From: Lachnospiraceae bacterium
GTDB taxonomy: Bacteria > Bacillota > Clostridia > Lachnospirales > Lachnospiraceae
Assembly (NCBI GenBank): GCA_017394885.1
Contig: JAFPWO010000031.1
Span: forward strand, 1-64,000
Direction of reading: 5' to 3'
DNA: 64,000 nt
Of the stretch, positions 51,147-60,211 are shown in pieces. The translations under genes were made by a program, and so were the position numbers. Each line of letters begins with the position of its first letter. The first letter of the stretch is position 1. The notes beneath the pieces are model-generated. The model saw nothing but the letters and a program-made list of their open reading frames with translations, searched no databases and was not told the origin of the DNA.

Positions 51147-52631
51147 TTAGGCCATAGACGCATAGTCCAGAATGGTAGTCTGGGCAAAGTCCTTTTGTTC
51201 CAGTATGGTCGTCACCTTACCATGGGACAGGACCACAATGCGATCAGATAAACCTATGACCTCTTCCAGCTCGGAAGAAATCATCAGCACTGAGATTCCC
51301 GTTTCAGCAAGTTGGCGGATAAGTGCATAGATTTCCTGCTTGGCACCTACGTCGATGCCGCGGGTCGGCTCGTCAAAAATGATGATGTCCGCTTTTGTGG
51401 CGAGCACCTTGGCCACCACCACTTTCTGCTGATTACCGCCGCTTAAGTTTTTGACCAGTTGTTCATCGCTGGGTGTTTTGATGCGCATGGCATCAATATA
51501 GGTCTTGGCGGTCTCCTTCTCTTTTTTCAGATTAACAACGCCAAATTTACTCAGCGCTTTAATACAGCTGATAGTGGAATTCCATTTGATAGACTTGTCT
51601 GGAAAAATACCATGGCCTTTCCGATCTTCGGGTACCAGTGCTATTCCACTATTTAGAGCCTGCTCCGTATTCCTGAAGTTAACTTTTTTTCCTTTTAGAT
51701 ATAATTCACCGCCATAGCGTTCTCGTGCGCCAAAAATCAGCTCCATGGTTTCCGTGCGACCGCATCCCATCAAACCGGCAAATCCTAATATTTCCCCTTT
51801 ATGGAGAGTAAAGGAAACATCCCGGACTCCTTTCCCCGACAGATGTTCCGCACGCAGCACCTCTTCCCCGACGGGAGTGATACGTTCCGGAAAAGTCTCC
51901 TTCAACTCACGCCCCACCATCATATTAATCAGTTGCTGACGATTCGTGTCGCAGGTGTTCACAGTGTTGATATATTTTCCATCCATCATGACAGAAACAC
52001 GGTCAGTGATTCTGAATATCTCATCCATTCGATGGGAAATATATATAATGGTAACGCCCTGCTCCTTCAGCATTTTAATGATCTCAAACATTTTTTCGAT
52101 CTCAACATTGGTCAGAGGTGCAGACGGTTCATCCATAATAAGCAACTTGACATTTTCCGCCAGGGCTCGCGTAATCTCAACGATCTGTTGTTGAGCAACT
52201 GACAGCTCCCACAGCCGCTTGGAACCGTCCAACTTGACGCCAATTCGTTCGCCCAGTTCTTTCGTTCTGCGGTTCATGGTCTTGAAATCAGCCAGATATT
52301 TAGTACCCTCTACCTTCTTTCCTAAAAAGACATTCTCCGCCACAGTCAATCCTGGAATCAGATTAAACTCCTGATATACCACACCAATGCCGATGGAGAT
52401 GGCAGCGATGGGGTCAAGTCGATCATATGTTTTGCCGTCAAATATGATCTCTCCGGAATCCGGCACAATGGCACCGGTAATTGTCTTAATAAGAGTAGAT
52501 TTACCCGCGCCATTCTCGCCAACAATGCCGTGGACCTCACCTTTACGGAAGCTCATAGACACATTATTCAGGGCAATGACACCAGGATAGGTTTTCGTAA
52601 TGCCGCGCACAGTCAATAAATCTTCCTTCAT
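51147..52631 (-). CDS. Sugar ABC importer ATPase (RbsA type, two domains)
   Basis: 494 residues after AAGGAAGAGATACA. N-terminal domain has Walker A GENGAGKST and Walker B LLIMDEPSAPLTNVE; C-terminal domain has the degenerate P-loop GLMGCGRTE, signature LSGGNQQKV and IIFDEPTRGIDVG. This double-domain ATPase with one impaired P-loop is standard for RbsA/MglA. Energises uptake of a sugar-like solute. Confidence 0.95.
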   Translation of the reverse strand: MKEDLLTVRGITKTYPGVIALNNVSMSFRKGEVHGIVGENGAGKSTLIKTITGAIVPDSGEIIFDGKTYDRLDPIAAISIGIGVVYQEFNLIPGLTVAENVFLGKKVEGTKYLADFKTMNRRTKELGERIGVKLDGSKRLWELSVAQQQIVEITRALAENVKLLIMDEPSAPLTNVEIEKMFEIIKMLKEQGVTIIYISHRMDEIFRITDRVSVMMDGKYINTVNTCDTNRQQLINMMVGRELKETFPERITPVGEEVLRAEHLSGKGVRDVSFTLHKGEILGFAGLMGCGRTETMELIFGARERYGGELYLKGKKVNFRNTEQALNSGIALVPEDRKGHGIFPDKSIKWNSTISCIKALSKFGVVNLKKEKETAKTYIDAMRIKTPSDEQLVKNLSGGNQQKVVVAKVLATKADIIIFDEPTRGIDVGAKQEIYALIRQLAETGISVLMISSELEEVIGLSDRIVVLSHGKVTTILEQKDFAQTTILDYASMA

Positions 52632-52661
52632 TGTATCTCTTCCTTATTTGGATATTAAGAT

Positions 52662-52701
52662 CATAGTCAGGCAAGCCGGATAAGGATCTTGCCTGACTAT
52701 G
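52662..52701 (-). other. Strong intercistronic stem-loop
   Basis: Fourteen-bp perfect stem CATAGTCAGGCAAG / CTTGCCTGACTATG between the binding-protein and ATPase genes, without a T run. Such loops commonly protect the binding-protein message and lower expression of the downstream genes. Confidence 0.7.
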
Positions 52702-52769
52702 AATTTGAATACTGTACCACTTAGTGTGTTACATAAGAATTGCCCGTATTCAAACTGCTTTATTTGGTA

Positions 52770-53843
52770 TTACTTGCCGTCGGGGAAGAACTCGTCGATG
52801 TTTTCGATCGTAATACCATAGCAATGCATATAGGGCATATTGTTCAGATCAAACTCTTCACCCGCCAACAGTTTTCTGGCTACATTCATGATATCCTGAG
52901 CCACGACTTCATAAGGAGCATAGCCGGATCCGCGCAGCAAACCGCCATTGCGGATAGATTCCCGCGTCTTGGTAACACAGTCATGAGAGAATATGGCAAC
53001 ACTCTTGTCATCGCCATAACCGGCAATATCCATAGCTTCCATGACGCTAAGAGCAGTTGAATCGGATGCCCCCAGAATAATCTTAATGTCAGGATAGGTG
53101 ATTGCCAGATTTTCACCGAAGGCCATACCTTCTTCCTGATTGGTCACTTTCTGTTCGAAGACCTCTTCGAAACGGCCGTCTTTTTCCAGAAGTGCTTTGG
53201 ATGCTTCATTACGAGCGTTAACCTGAGGATTGTCATAGTTCGCCATGATAGCATATGGGATCTTGTGGTTCTCATCGAACTCTGCATACAGTTCGGGGTG
53301 ATGATCTACATAATCGATAGCCATCTGTGCGCACATCTCACCCTGCTGAGTGGTATCGGTACCGTAGTAGATATGACCCATATTGGTCTGAGCGTTCTGG
53401 CAGTAACCGATAACCTTTACACCATTCTGATCAGCCAGCGGAACAATGCTCTTCATAGCTTCCGGCACATCGGCGTAGCACAGAATGACATCCCACTCAC
53501 CGCTGGTAATAGCGTTTTCAAGGTGTGCAAGCTGCGCCTCAGCAGTTTTCTGTGGCGGGGCATCCATCACAATTTCAAACCCATTTTCAGCCATGATGGG
53601 CTTAAAGGCGTTGTAAGAGTCGTTAAAATAGTTACTGGTCATAGTCGTAACGGCATACAACATACGGATGGGTTTGTCAGCAGAGGGAGTCGTTGCGGGG
53701 ATGCTGGCATCGGGGGTAGTCGCTGCAGGAGCAGTAGTCTCAGGTGTGGTAGCAGCGGGCGTGGTAGCAGTGGACTCACTGCCACAAGCAGTGATAGAGA
53801 GGCACATTGCTAGCACGAGAACCAAAGCAAACAGTTTTTTCAT
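52770..53843 (-). CDS. Sugar ABC importer substrate-binding lipoprotein (RbsB-like)
   Basis: 357 residues after AAGGAGGAAAATCA. Lipobox ITAC, Cys 20. A Thr/Ala/Pro-rich linker to residue 55, then a type 1 periplasmic-binding fold (RMLYAVTTMTSNYFNDSYNAF, VILCYADVPEAMKSIVPLA, ILGASDSTALSVMEAMDIAG). First gene of the importer operon, with the shared LysR block about 140 bp upstream. Ligand is unknown; the fold and partners fit a sugar or sugar-like compound. Confidence 0.92.
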   Translation of the reverse strand: MKKLFALVLVLAMCLSITACGSESTATTPAATTPETTAPAATTPDASIPATTPSADKPIRMLYAVTTMTSNYFNDSYNAFKPIMAENGFEIVMDAPPQKTAEAQLAHLENAITSGEWDVILCYADVPEAMKSIVPLADQNGVKVIGYCQNAQTNMGHIYYGTDTTQQGEMCAQMAIDYVDHHPELYAEFDENHKIPYAIMANYDNPQVNARNEASKALLEKDGRFEEVFEQKVTNQEEGMAFGENLAITYPDIKIILGASDSTALSVMEAMDIAGYGDDKSVAIFSHDCVTKTRESIRNGGLLRGSGYAPYEVVAQDIMNVARKLLAGEEFDLNNMPYMHCYGITIENIDEFFPDGK

Positions 53844-53958
53844 TGATTTTCCTCCTTAAAAAATAATACATTTTCTGTATATTTTATTACACGGGATAGT
53901 TGTCCAAATGCCGATTCGATTCATGCGACTATTCGTTCAACCATCAATAGACAACACC

Positions 53959-54030
53959 AACATACTCAATAAAAACGAAAAAATCAAATTCGTTTCAAAT
54001 GAGATTAATATTAAAAGAAATAATAGAGGG
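53959..54030 (-). promoter_or_regulatory. Shared LysR block, copy A, and promoter of the importer operon
   Basis: LysR box TATTATTTCTTTTAATA at 54009-54025 (minus strand), then TTTGAAACGAATTTG over a promoter TTGATT, 17, TATGTT (53987 down to 53959). Aligns without gaps to copies B and C over 46 bases. The leader to the binding-protein start holds no gene. Confidence 0.65.
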
Positions 54031-54136
54031 CGATTCAAGATAAGACGAACACTAAACAAATTCATTCAGTAAAAACCTCCGTTCCACTCAGCAATTTGAG
54101 CAAAACGGAGGAAAAGGAGTTGATTCTTATGAATAA

Positions 54137-54403
54137 TCAGTTTGTCTTATTGCTCTCTACGTTTGTAGCAGCTTTGATATTGGCACACACCCATGCACTA
54201 AAGAAAGCTTCTTTGTTTGAAAAGTAATCGGGGGCCAGATTGGCTATTATTTCGCAAAGAGGACGATATTTGTCAAAATCCACTTGAACCATTATATTTC
54301 CCGCTTTTTTCATACATTCCTCTTTAGTAGACGGAAATTCGATTTCTGCTTCGCTCATAGCCTTGACCATCAGGTGAGTGCTGTAAGTAAAATAAACTGC
54401 CAT
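54137..54403 (-). CDS. 88-residue protein downstream of the amidase, unknown
   Basis: 88 residues after TGGAGGATATATT. Starts MAVYFTYSTHLMVKAMSEAE and has a Cys in EECMKK, PLCEII and WVCANIK; no signal peptide. I recognise no family. It begins 18 bp after the amidase stop and is probably co-expressed, perhaps as a partner or for a linked step. Only context supports a role. Confidence 0.6.
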   Translation of the reverse strand: MAVYFTYSTHLMVKAMSEAEIEFPSTKEECMKKAGNIMVQVDFDKYRPLCEIIANLAPDYFSNKEAFFSAWVCANIKAATNVESNKTN

Positions 54404-54421
54404 AATATATCCTCCATTTCT

Positions 54422-55324
54422 TCAGTGCAGGGCATTCATATAAGCCGAGTAATCCGAGGCATCAAGACCGACACCATTCATGTCGGGACAAGATGCCCCG
54501 CGGTGATTGAATTCCCACGGTGAGTTGGAGTTGATACCATCTTCTACCGCTTCGCACATGGCAGTAGGATTGAGAACTGCTTCCAGCATCCATTCTACTC
54601 CAATAGGGGCTTCGTCTATAATTCTGCCAAGGGCATCCACAACCATAGAGTTGCCGAGATAGATATACCCTTCATCCATACCCACACTATTTACTGCCAA
54701 AACAGGAATACGGTTGAAATATGCGCCTGCCTGATTTGCCAGCTTGTGTGAATGAACATATGGTGCCATCCAGTGAGAAACATGGACCACAAGATTAGCC
54801 CCCTGCAGGCGGCACTCACGCCATATTTCCTGATATTTGGCATCAGCACAGATGATCATAGCAATCTTAGAACCCTTGGGACCATCGGCTACGCTTACTC
54901 CTCTTCCGGGATAGGTGGGCTCGTAGGGAAGCCAGGGATTCATTTTCACATACTTACTGACAATTTCACCTTCATCATTGACCAGAATGGCCGTATTTTC
55001 TATGAAACGACCATCATCCGGTTTAATCCAAGGATTGAATACCCCCCAGACCTTAAGTTCCTTACACTTGGCGCATACGCGGCGGATAGGTTCTGAGTTC
55101 AAAGTAAGAGCAACCTTATAGTATTCAGTAAAATGCATACCCTGGAAACAACACTCAGGAAAAACCAGCAAATCAACGCCTGGATAACCTGAGACAGCTC
55201 GCTCCATCCATTCTAAAATACGATCGGTATTATAGTCCACATCACACATGGTAGCGGCGCTTTTAATATTGCACTGAACGAGAATGGAACGTAATTCGTT
55301 GGGGGAAAACGCTAATCTTGACAT
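54422..55324 (-). CDS. Carbon-nitrogen hydrolase, amidase/formamidase-like
   Basis: 300 residues from the ATG at 55324 (AAGGAGGTCGCTTTT). Nitrilase-fold triad: Glu in LVFPECCFQG, Lys in VKMNPWLPYEP, Cys in MIICADAKYQEIWRECRLQGANLVV. The stretch around the Cys resembles aliphatic amidase and formamidase (AmiE/AmiF) more than nitrilases. It hydrolyses a small amide to acid and ammonia in the cytoplasm. The shared LysR block upstream ties it to the importer and transketolase genes, so the imported solute may carry an amide. Confidence 0.9.
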   Translation of the reverse strand: MSRLAFSPNELRSILVQCNIKSAATMCDVDYNTDRILEWMERAVSGYPGVDLLVFPECCFQGMHFTEYYKVALTLNSEPIRRVCAKCKELKVWGVFNPWIKPDDGRFIENTAILVNDEGEIVSKYVKMNPWLPYEPTYPGRGVSVADGPKGSKIAMIICADAKYQEIWRECRLQGANLVVHVSHWMAPYVHSHKLANQAGAYFNRIPVLAVNSVGMDEGYIYLGNSMVVDALGRIIDEAPIGVEWMLEAVLNPTAMCEAVEDGINSNSPWEFNHRGASCPDMNGVGLDASDYSAYMNALH

Positions 55325-55385
55325 AAAAGCGACCTCCTTAATGAAGATATTTTTTATACGCGTGTATTCCACCACTTTTGATTTA

Positions 55386-55457
55386 AATATACTGGAGGAA
55401 TTTCTAAAAGACAAATTCGTTTCAAACAAAAGTATTATTAAATAAAATAATAGAGAG
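55386..55457 (-). promoter_or_regulatory. Shared LysR block, copy B, and promoter of the amidase operon
   Basis: LysR box TATTATTTTATTTAATA at 55436-55452 (minus strand), then TTTGAAACGAATTTG and a promoter TTGTCT, 17, TATATT. Identical to copy A in the first 15 plus-strand bases, gap-free over 46. Confidence 0.68.
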
Positions 55458-55523
55458 TCCTATAAGATTTAACAAACATTTGCCAAGTATACTTCTCACA
55501 TTGTTTTCTTACCTAAAATATAA

Positions 55524-56540
55524 TCAAAGTGTTTGTATATTTTTCGGCGTAGGTTCCTTCTTTAAATAACCCAAAATGTCATCTACCAAAATATTATTCG
55601 TCAGCAAACCTAGATGGTCAATATAGCCAATAAACAATTTGATGTAATAGAGTGCGGCAGCGGAAAGATGAAACTCTTTTTGCAGGCTCAGGGTAAAATT
55701 CCAGATGGGCATTTTCCCTTTCCCATGAAAGAAAAATGGCCGATCCGGTCCATCATACAAAGTTGAAAACAACTGTGGCACAATAGTCCCATGCGGTTCA
55801 TAGGCGGAAATAGAAACAGCTGATGCGAGAGTATCGGTTTCAAACCCGATTTCTGGTTCAAAAGAAGAACGCAGAGCAGCAAGCTGGGCAACCTTCAGCC
55901 GGTCACGTCCTGAAAGTACATAGCGTACATCTTTGCAATCAGCAAGATCAACAAAAGGGAAATACCGCTGTTTGCCTTTCTCATCCAGCATATCCGGGTT
56001 ATCTAATACGCATTGACATGACACTGGATGGCTTCTAGGCAGTGCAACAAGCATCTCATCTTCTACCAGCGGAATGACAGTCAAATTCGGATTTTCGTTA
56101 GGAATCATGGTGAAAATCATGCTGAGCTTTCCGGCTTCCAGCATACGTTCCAAAGTAAGTTGTTCTCGTTCCACCAACATGAGTTTCACATCAGGATAGC
56201 GCTTCTGAAAATCCCGAAATATAATCCGGTTAATAATGGCTCCGGAATCAGATATTCCAATCAATAATTCTTCCGTGGCATGTTCCACTAATGCGATTTC
56301 TTTTTTTATGTCTTCCAATGCTGTAAGAATGACATGTGCCTTTTTCAGTAGAATTGCGCCTGCCTTAGTGGGTACTAACGGCCCTGATCCCCGTGTAAAC
56401 AGCGTTACATTATACTCTTTTTCGATACTTCGGATCCCCTGACTTAATGAAGGTTGAGAAATCATCAGTTTTCGGGCAGCCACCGAAATGCTTCCTTGCT
56501 CAGCTACTTCAATAATATATTCAAGCTGACGAAGTGTCAT
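55524..56540 (-). CDS. LysR-type regulator of the dehydrogenase complex operon
   Basis: 338 residues if started at the ATG 56540 (AGAAGG twelve bases upstream); 56552 is an alternative. Winged helix MTLRQLEYIIEVAEQGSISVAARKLMISQPSLSQGI. The effector domain is longer than in the other two LysR proteins. Divergent from the E3-E1-E2 operon across about 250 bp, so it likely controls that operon. Confidence 0.92.
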   Translation of the reverse strand: MTLRQLEYIIEVAEQGSISVAARKLMISQPSLSQGIRSIEKEYNVTLFTRGSGPLVPTKAGAILLKKAHVILTALEDIKKEIALVEHATEELLIGISDSGAIINRIIFRDFQKRYPDVKLMLVEREQLTLERMLEAGKLSMIFTMIPNENPNLTVIPLVEDEMLVALPRSHPVSCQCVLDNPDMLDEKGKQRYFPFVDLADCKDVRYVLSGRDRLKVAQLAALRSSFEPEIGFETDTLASAVSISAYEPHGTIVPQLFSTLYDGPDRPFFFHGKGKMPIWNFTLSLQKEFHLSAAALYYIKLFIGYIDHLGLLTNNILVDDILGYLKKEPTPKNIQTL

Positions 56541-56794
56541 GTTTCGTACCATCCTTCTATCAATACAATTTCTTATATATAATAGCATAGGTATTTACTT
56601 ATAAGCAATAGTCTAATTAGTATTCGACAATGAAAAATTATCGTAATAAACTTTAAACAGTAAAAATGTTTCGATAAGACAAGAATTATTAATGATGACC
56701 GGGGTACAGATCATCCCTTTGAACTAAAAAGCGGCATTTCACTAGTATGGTTTTAAAGACTGTGAGGCCAACTGTAAACATGGAGGTTTTTAAA

Positions 56795-58219
56795 ATGGGT
56801 ATATCACAGAAGCATGTTGTAGTTATCGGCGGAGGACCCGGAGGCTATGTTGCTGCGCTTCGCGCCGCCCAATTAGGCGCCCATGTCACCCTGGTAGAAA
56901 AAAAGCATTTAGGGGGAACATGTCTTAATGTAGGTTGTATTCCGACCAAGGCGCTTATCCACATTGCAGAATTCCTGAACAGCATTCATGAAAGTCCAAA
57001 CTTCGGTGTGAAACTGAGCCTGGAAGAAATAAACTGGTCTCAGGTTCTCTCGTATAAGAATTCCGTAGTACAGACATTGGTGAAAGGTGTAGAAGGACTT
57101 CTGCGCAGCAATAAGATCAACGTAATTAATGGCACGGCACAGTTTATTCGGCCCAAAACAATAGAGATACAGAAGGCTGACAACACGAGCGAAGTTCTGG
57201 AAGCGGATCGTATCATTGTGGCGACCGGGTCTGTACCCGTGATACCGCCGATTGACGGACTAAAGGAAAGTCACTTCGTCATTGACTCAACCGGAGCATT
57301 GAATATGAACAGCCTGCCCGCTTCCATGGTCATTATTGGCGGTGGCGTAATCGGTATTGAGATGGCGTATGTATTGAATGCTTTTGGCTGCAATATAACT
57401 ATCGTGGAAGCTTTGCCCACTTTGGTTCCCACCATGGATCAGGAGCTTGCTGAATTATTATTAAGGATTCTGGAAAAACAAGGCGTGGTGGTGATGCTGG
57501 GGTGCAAAGTATCAGCCATAATAGACGGTGAACAAGGTGCTAAAGTTGTTGTCTCCACTGGGGGAACAGAAACGGAAATCAAAGCAGAAAAAGTGCTTTG
57601 TGCAGTAGGGCGGCGTCCATATACCGAAGACTTGTCTCCTGATTTAGGCGGTATAAAAACTGAAAAAGGCCGTATTCTTGTCAATGAATATTTGGAAACA
57701 ACCATTCCTGGAGTCTATGCTATCGGCGACTGCGTCGGCAAAACGATGCTGGCTCATACCGCTTACGCCATGGGTGAACTAGCCGCAGAAAATGCTATGG
57801 GCGAACACCTCGTATACAATCCAAATTGTGTACCTGTTGGTATTTACGGTTTCCCGGAAATGGCTAGTGTCGGTCTGACGGAAGAACAGGCCAAAGAAAA
57901 AAAGATTTCCTACCATGTCGGCAGATTTCCTTTAAGCGGAAATGGCCGGGCCCTGATTGCTAATGGCGGGGAAGGCATGGTAAAGGTACTCATTGGGGAT
58001 GAACTGGATGAAATCCTTGGCGTTCATATTCTGGCACCTAATGCGATGGAAATGATTGGAGAAGGAGCCGTGGCTATTCAAATGGAAGGCACAGCAGAGG
58101 AACTGATCAATACTATCCACGCCCATCCTACTATCAGTGAGGCAATTCGAGAAGCTGTTTTATCCTCCCAGGGAAGAGCCATTCATATGCCTAACAAGAA
58201 AAAGAAGGGGGCGGGCTGA
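56795..58219 (+). CDS. lpdA: Dihydrolipoyl dehydrogenase (E3)
   Basis: 474 residues from the ATG at 56795 (GGAGGTTTTTAAA). FAD motif VVIGGGPGGYVAALRAAQLG, redox disulfide GGTCLNVGCIPTK, NAD motif VIIGGGVIGIEMAYVLNAFG and the C-terminal catalytic His-Glu in HAHPTISE. It reoxidises the lipoyl group of the E2 encoded three genes on. First gene of the complex operon; E1-alpha starts one base after its stop. Confidence 0.95.
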   Translation: MGISQKHVVVIGGGPGGYVAALRAAQLGAHVTLVEKKHLGGTCLNVGCIPTKALIHIAEFLNSIHESPNFGVKLSLEEINWSQVLSYKNSVVQTLVKGVEGLLRSNKINVINGTAQFIRPKTIEIQKADNTSEVLEADRIIVATGSVPVIPPIDGLKESHFVIDSTGALNMNSLPASMVIIGGGVIGIEMAYVLNAFGCNITIVEALPTLVPTMDQELAELLLRILEKQGVVVMLGCKVSAIIDGEQGAKVVVSTGGTETEIKAEKVLCAVGRRPYTEDLSPDLGGIKTEKGRILVNEYLETTIPGVYAIGDCVGKTMLAHTAYAMGELAAENAMGEHLVYNPNCVPVGIYGFPEMASVGLTEEQAKEKKISYHVGRFPLSGNGRALIANGGEGMVKVLIGDELDEILGVHILAPNAMEMIGEGAVAIQMEGTAEELINTIHAHPTISEAIREAVLSSQGRAIHMPNKKKKGAG

Positions 58220-58220
58220 T

Positions 58221-59201
58221 ATGAATTCTCAGGAATTAAACCTGACGCGTGCAGATTTGGTTGAAATGTATCGAATGATGATATTGATCCGCCATTTTGA
58301 AGAAACTACCGTTGCTTATTTTAAACAGGGCTATGTTATTGGCAATATGCATATGTATGTCGGTGAAGAAGCTGTTGCTACCGGCGTATGTAAAGTATTG
58401 AAGAAAGAAGACTATATTTCCTCCACCCACCGTTGCAACGGACACATGATTGCCAAAGGGGCTGATATCAATCTGATGATGGCGGAGCTGATGGGTATGG
58501 AACAGGGAAACTGCGGCGGACGTGCCGGCAAAATGCATCAGGCAGCTCCTGAGGTAGGATTCCTGTGTGCCAATGGTATAGTCGGCGCTTCTGAAACATT
58601 GGCTACTGGCCATGCTCTCTATTGTTCCATGTTTGCACCTGACCGTGTAGCAGTAGCCTTTTTTGGTGACGGCGGAGGGAATCAGGGAGCCTTCCACGAG
58701 GCAATGAATTTAGCAGCTGTCTGGAAACTGCCTGTTATTTTTGTCTGTGAAAACAATCACTATGCTATTTCCACGAGCGTAAAAACCTCCACTGCTATGG
58801 GCTCTTTCTATCAGAGAGCGGCCGGCTACGGTGTACCCGGCGTGTGGGTCAACGGAAACGATGTCCTCGAAGTTTACACCGCCGCCAAACATGCCGTGGA
58901 GCGTGCCCGCCGAGGGGATGGTCCCACACTCATCGAGTGCGATACCTATCGTCTGAGAGGCCATCACGAAGGCGATGAACAGACCTATCGTACACGCGCC
59001 GAGGTAGAGAATGTATTAAACAATAATGACTGTATAAAACGCATGAAGGAACTGCTTGAACGAGAATTCTCCTGGACTGAGGAAGAGGAGCAGGCTCTTC
59101 ATAAATCAGTAGATGACCAGGTTGCCGCCGCTGTGGAGTTCGCCATGAACGGTACTCCCATGAAGGTGGAGGACATGGAAAACCATTTATTTGCAGAGTA
59201 A
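58221..59201 (+). CDS. acoA: E1 alpha of an acetoin/2-oxoacid dehydrogenase complex
   Basis: 326 residues from the ATG at 58221, with GGGGGCGGGCTGAT upstream. TPP-binding GDGGGNQGAFHEAMNLAAVWKLPVIFVCENN, with RCNGHMIAKGAD and GRAGKMHQAA near the active site, matches AcoA-type E1 alpha more than branched-chain or pyruvate enzymes, but the distinction is not certain. It decarboxylates a 2-oxo acid or cleaves acetoin with E1 beta. Confidence 0.85.
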   Translation: MNSQELNLTRADLVEMYRMMILIRHFEETTVAYFKQGYVIGNMHMYVGEEAVATGVCKVLKKEDYISSTHRCNGHMIAKGADINLMMAELMGMEQGNCGGRAGKMHQAAPEVGFLCANGIVGASETLATGHALYCSMFAPDRVAVAFFGDGGGNQGAFHEAMNLAAVWKLPVIFVCENNHYAISTSVKTSTAMGSFYQRAAGYGVPGVWVNGNDVLEVYTAAKHAVERARRGDGPTLIECDTYRLRGHHEGDEQTYRTRAEVENVLNNNDCIKRMKELLEREFSWTEEEEQALHKSVDDQVAAAVEFAMNGTPMKVEDMENHLFAE

Positions 59202-59218
59202 AGAGGTGACAAACAGAA

Positions 59219-60211
59219 ATGAATAGAATAATGTACCGCGATGCAGTTGCTTCTGCTCTGGCCGAAGAAATGAGGCGAGATGAAAGCGTGTTTGTAATGG
59301 GTGAAGACGTGGCGATCGTCGGTGGCGTTTACAAGGCTACAAAAGGACTGCTGGATGAATTTGGCCCTCAGCGCGTCCGTAATACTCCATTGTCTGAGCT
59401 GGCCATCCTTGGAACCGCTACCGGCGCTGCCATGTGCGGTGCCCGGCCCGTGGCGGAAATCATGCATGTGGACTTTATCGGCTGCGGATTTGATATCGTT
59501 CTGAATCAGATGTCAAAGATGTGTTATAAGACCAATGGCCAGGTCACTGTTCCCCTAGTCGTTCGTACCCAGTGTGGCCGGGGTAAATCCAACGGCTGTA
59601 CTCAATCCCAGAGTCTTGAAGCATTATTTACACACATTCCCGGCCTTAAAGTCGTCATGCCTTCCACACCTTACGATGTAAAAGGATTGTTAAAAAGTGC
59701 CATCCGGGATAACAATCCTGTTGTTTTTATCGAACATAAAGGGTTGTATCAAACCAGAGGGGAAGTCCCTGACGGAGAGTATCTGATTCCATTGGGCTTG
59801 GCTGATGTGAAAAAGTACGGAAAAGATGTCACCATTATTACCTGGTCAAAAACAGTCTTGACAGCCCTGGAGGCCGCTAAAGAACTGGAAGGGCACGGAA
59901 TAGACGCTGAAGTGTTGGATCTTCGTTCGTTAGTTCCCTTAGACTTCGACACCATTACTGAATCCGTCAGCAAAACCGGACGAGTACTCATTGTCCACGA
60001 AGCCTGCGAACGAGGCGGTTACGGTGCTGAGATTGCTGCTGAAATCTCAGACAAACTATTTGATGAATTAGATGCCCCCATTCTGAGAGTATGCGGCACT
60101 AATATACCGGTTCCCAACGCTACCATTCCTGAAGTGGAGTCCGCTCCTACAGTTGCTAAAGTTGTGAGCGCCGTAAAAAAGATTTGCCAAGGAGGGAAAT
60201 TCCGTGATTGA
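59219..60211 (+). CDS. acoB: E1 beta of an acetoin/2-oxoacid dehydrogenase complex
   Basis: 330 residues after AGAGGTGACAAACAGAA. FVMGEDVAIVGGVYKATKGLLDEFGPQRVRNTPLSELA and FDIVLNQMSKMCYKTNGQV are E1 beta hallmarks, and EACERGGYGAEIAAEI is the C-terminal block. It pairs with E1 alpha. Overlaps the next gene by eight bases. Confidence 0.9.
   Translation: MNRIMYRDAVASALAEEMRRDESVFVMGEDVAIVGGVYKATKGLLDEFGPQRVRNTPLSELAILGTATGAAMCGARPVAEIMHVDFIGCGFDIVLNQMSKMCYKTNGQVTVPLVVRTQCGRGKSNGCTQSQSLEALFTHIPGLKVVMPSTPYDVKGLLKSAIRDNNPVVFIEHKGLYQTRGEVPDGEYLIPLGLADVKKYGKDVTIITWSKTVLTALEAAKELEGHGIDAEVLDLRSLVPLDFDTITESVSKTGRVLIVHEACERGGYGAEIAAEISDKLFDELDAPILRVCGTNIPVPNATIPEVESAPTVAKVVSAVKKICQGGKFRD

Noticed and set aside
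56541..56794. Copy of the shared LysR block before the E3 operon
   Set aside because: AT-rich with several partial dyads, but no gap-free match; the third LysR probably has its own site.
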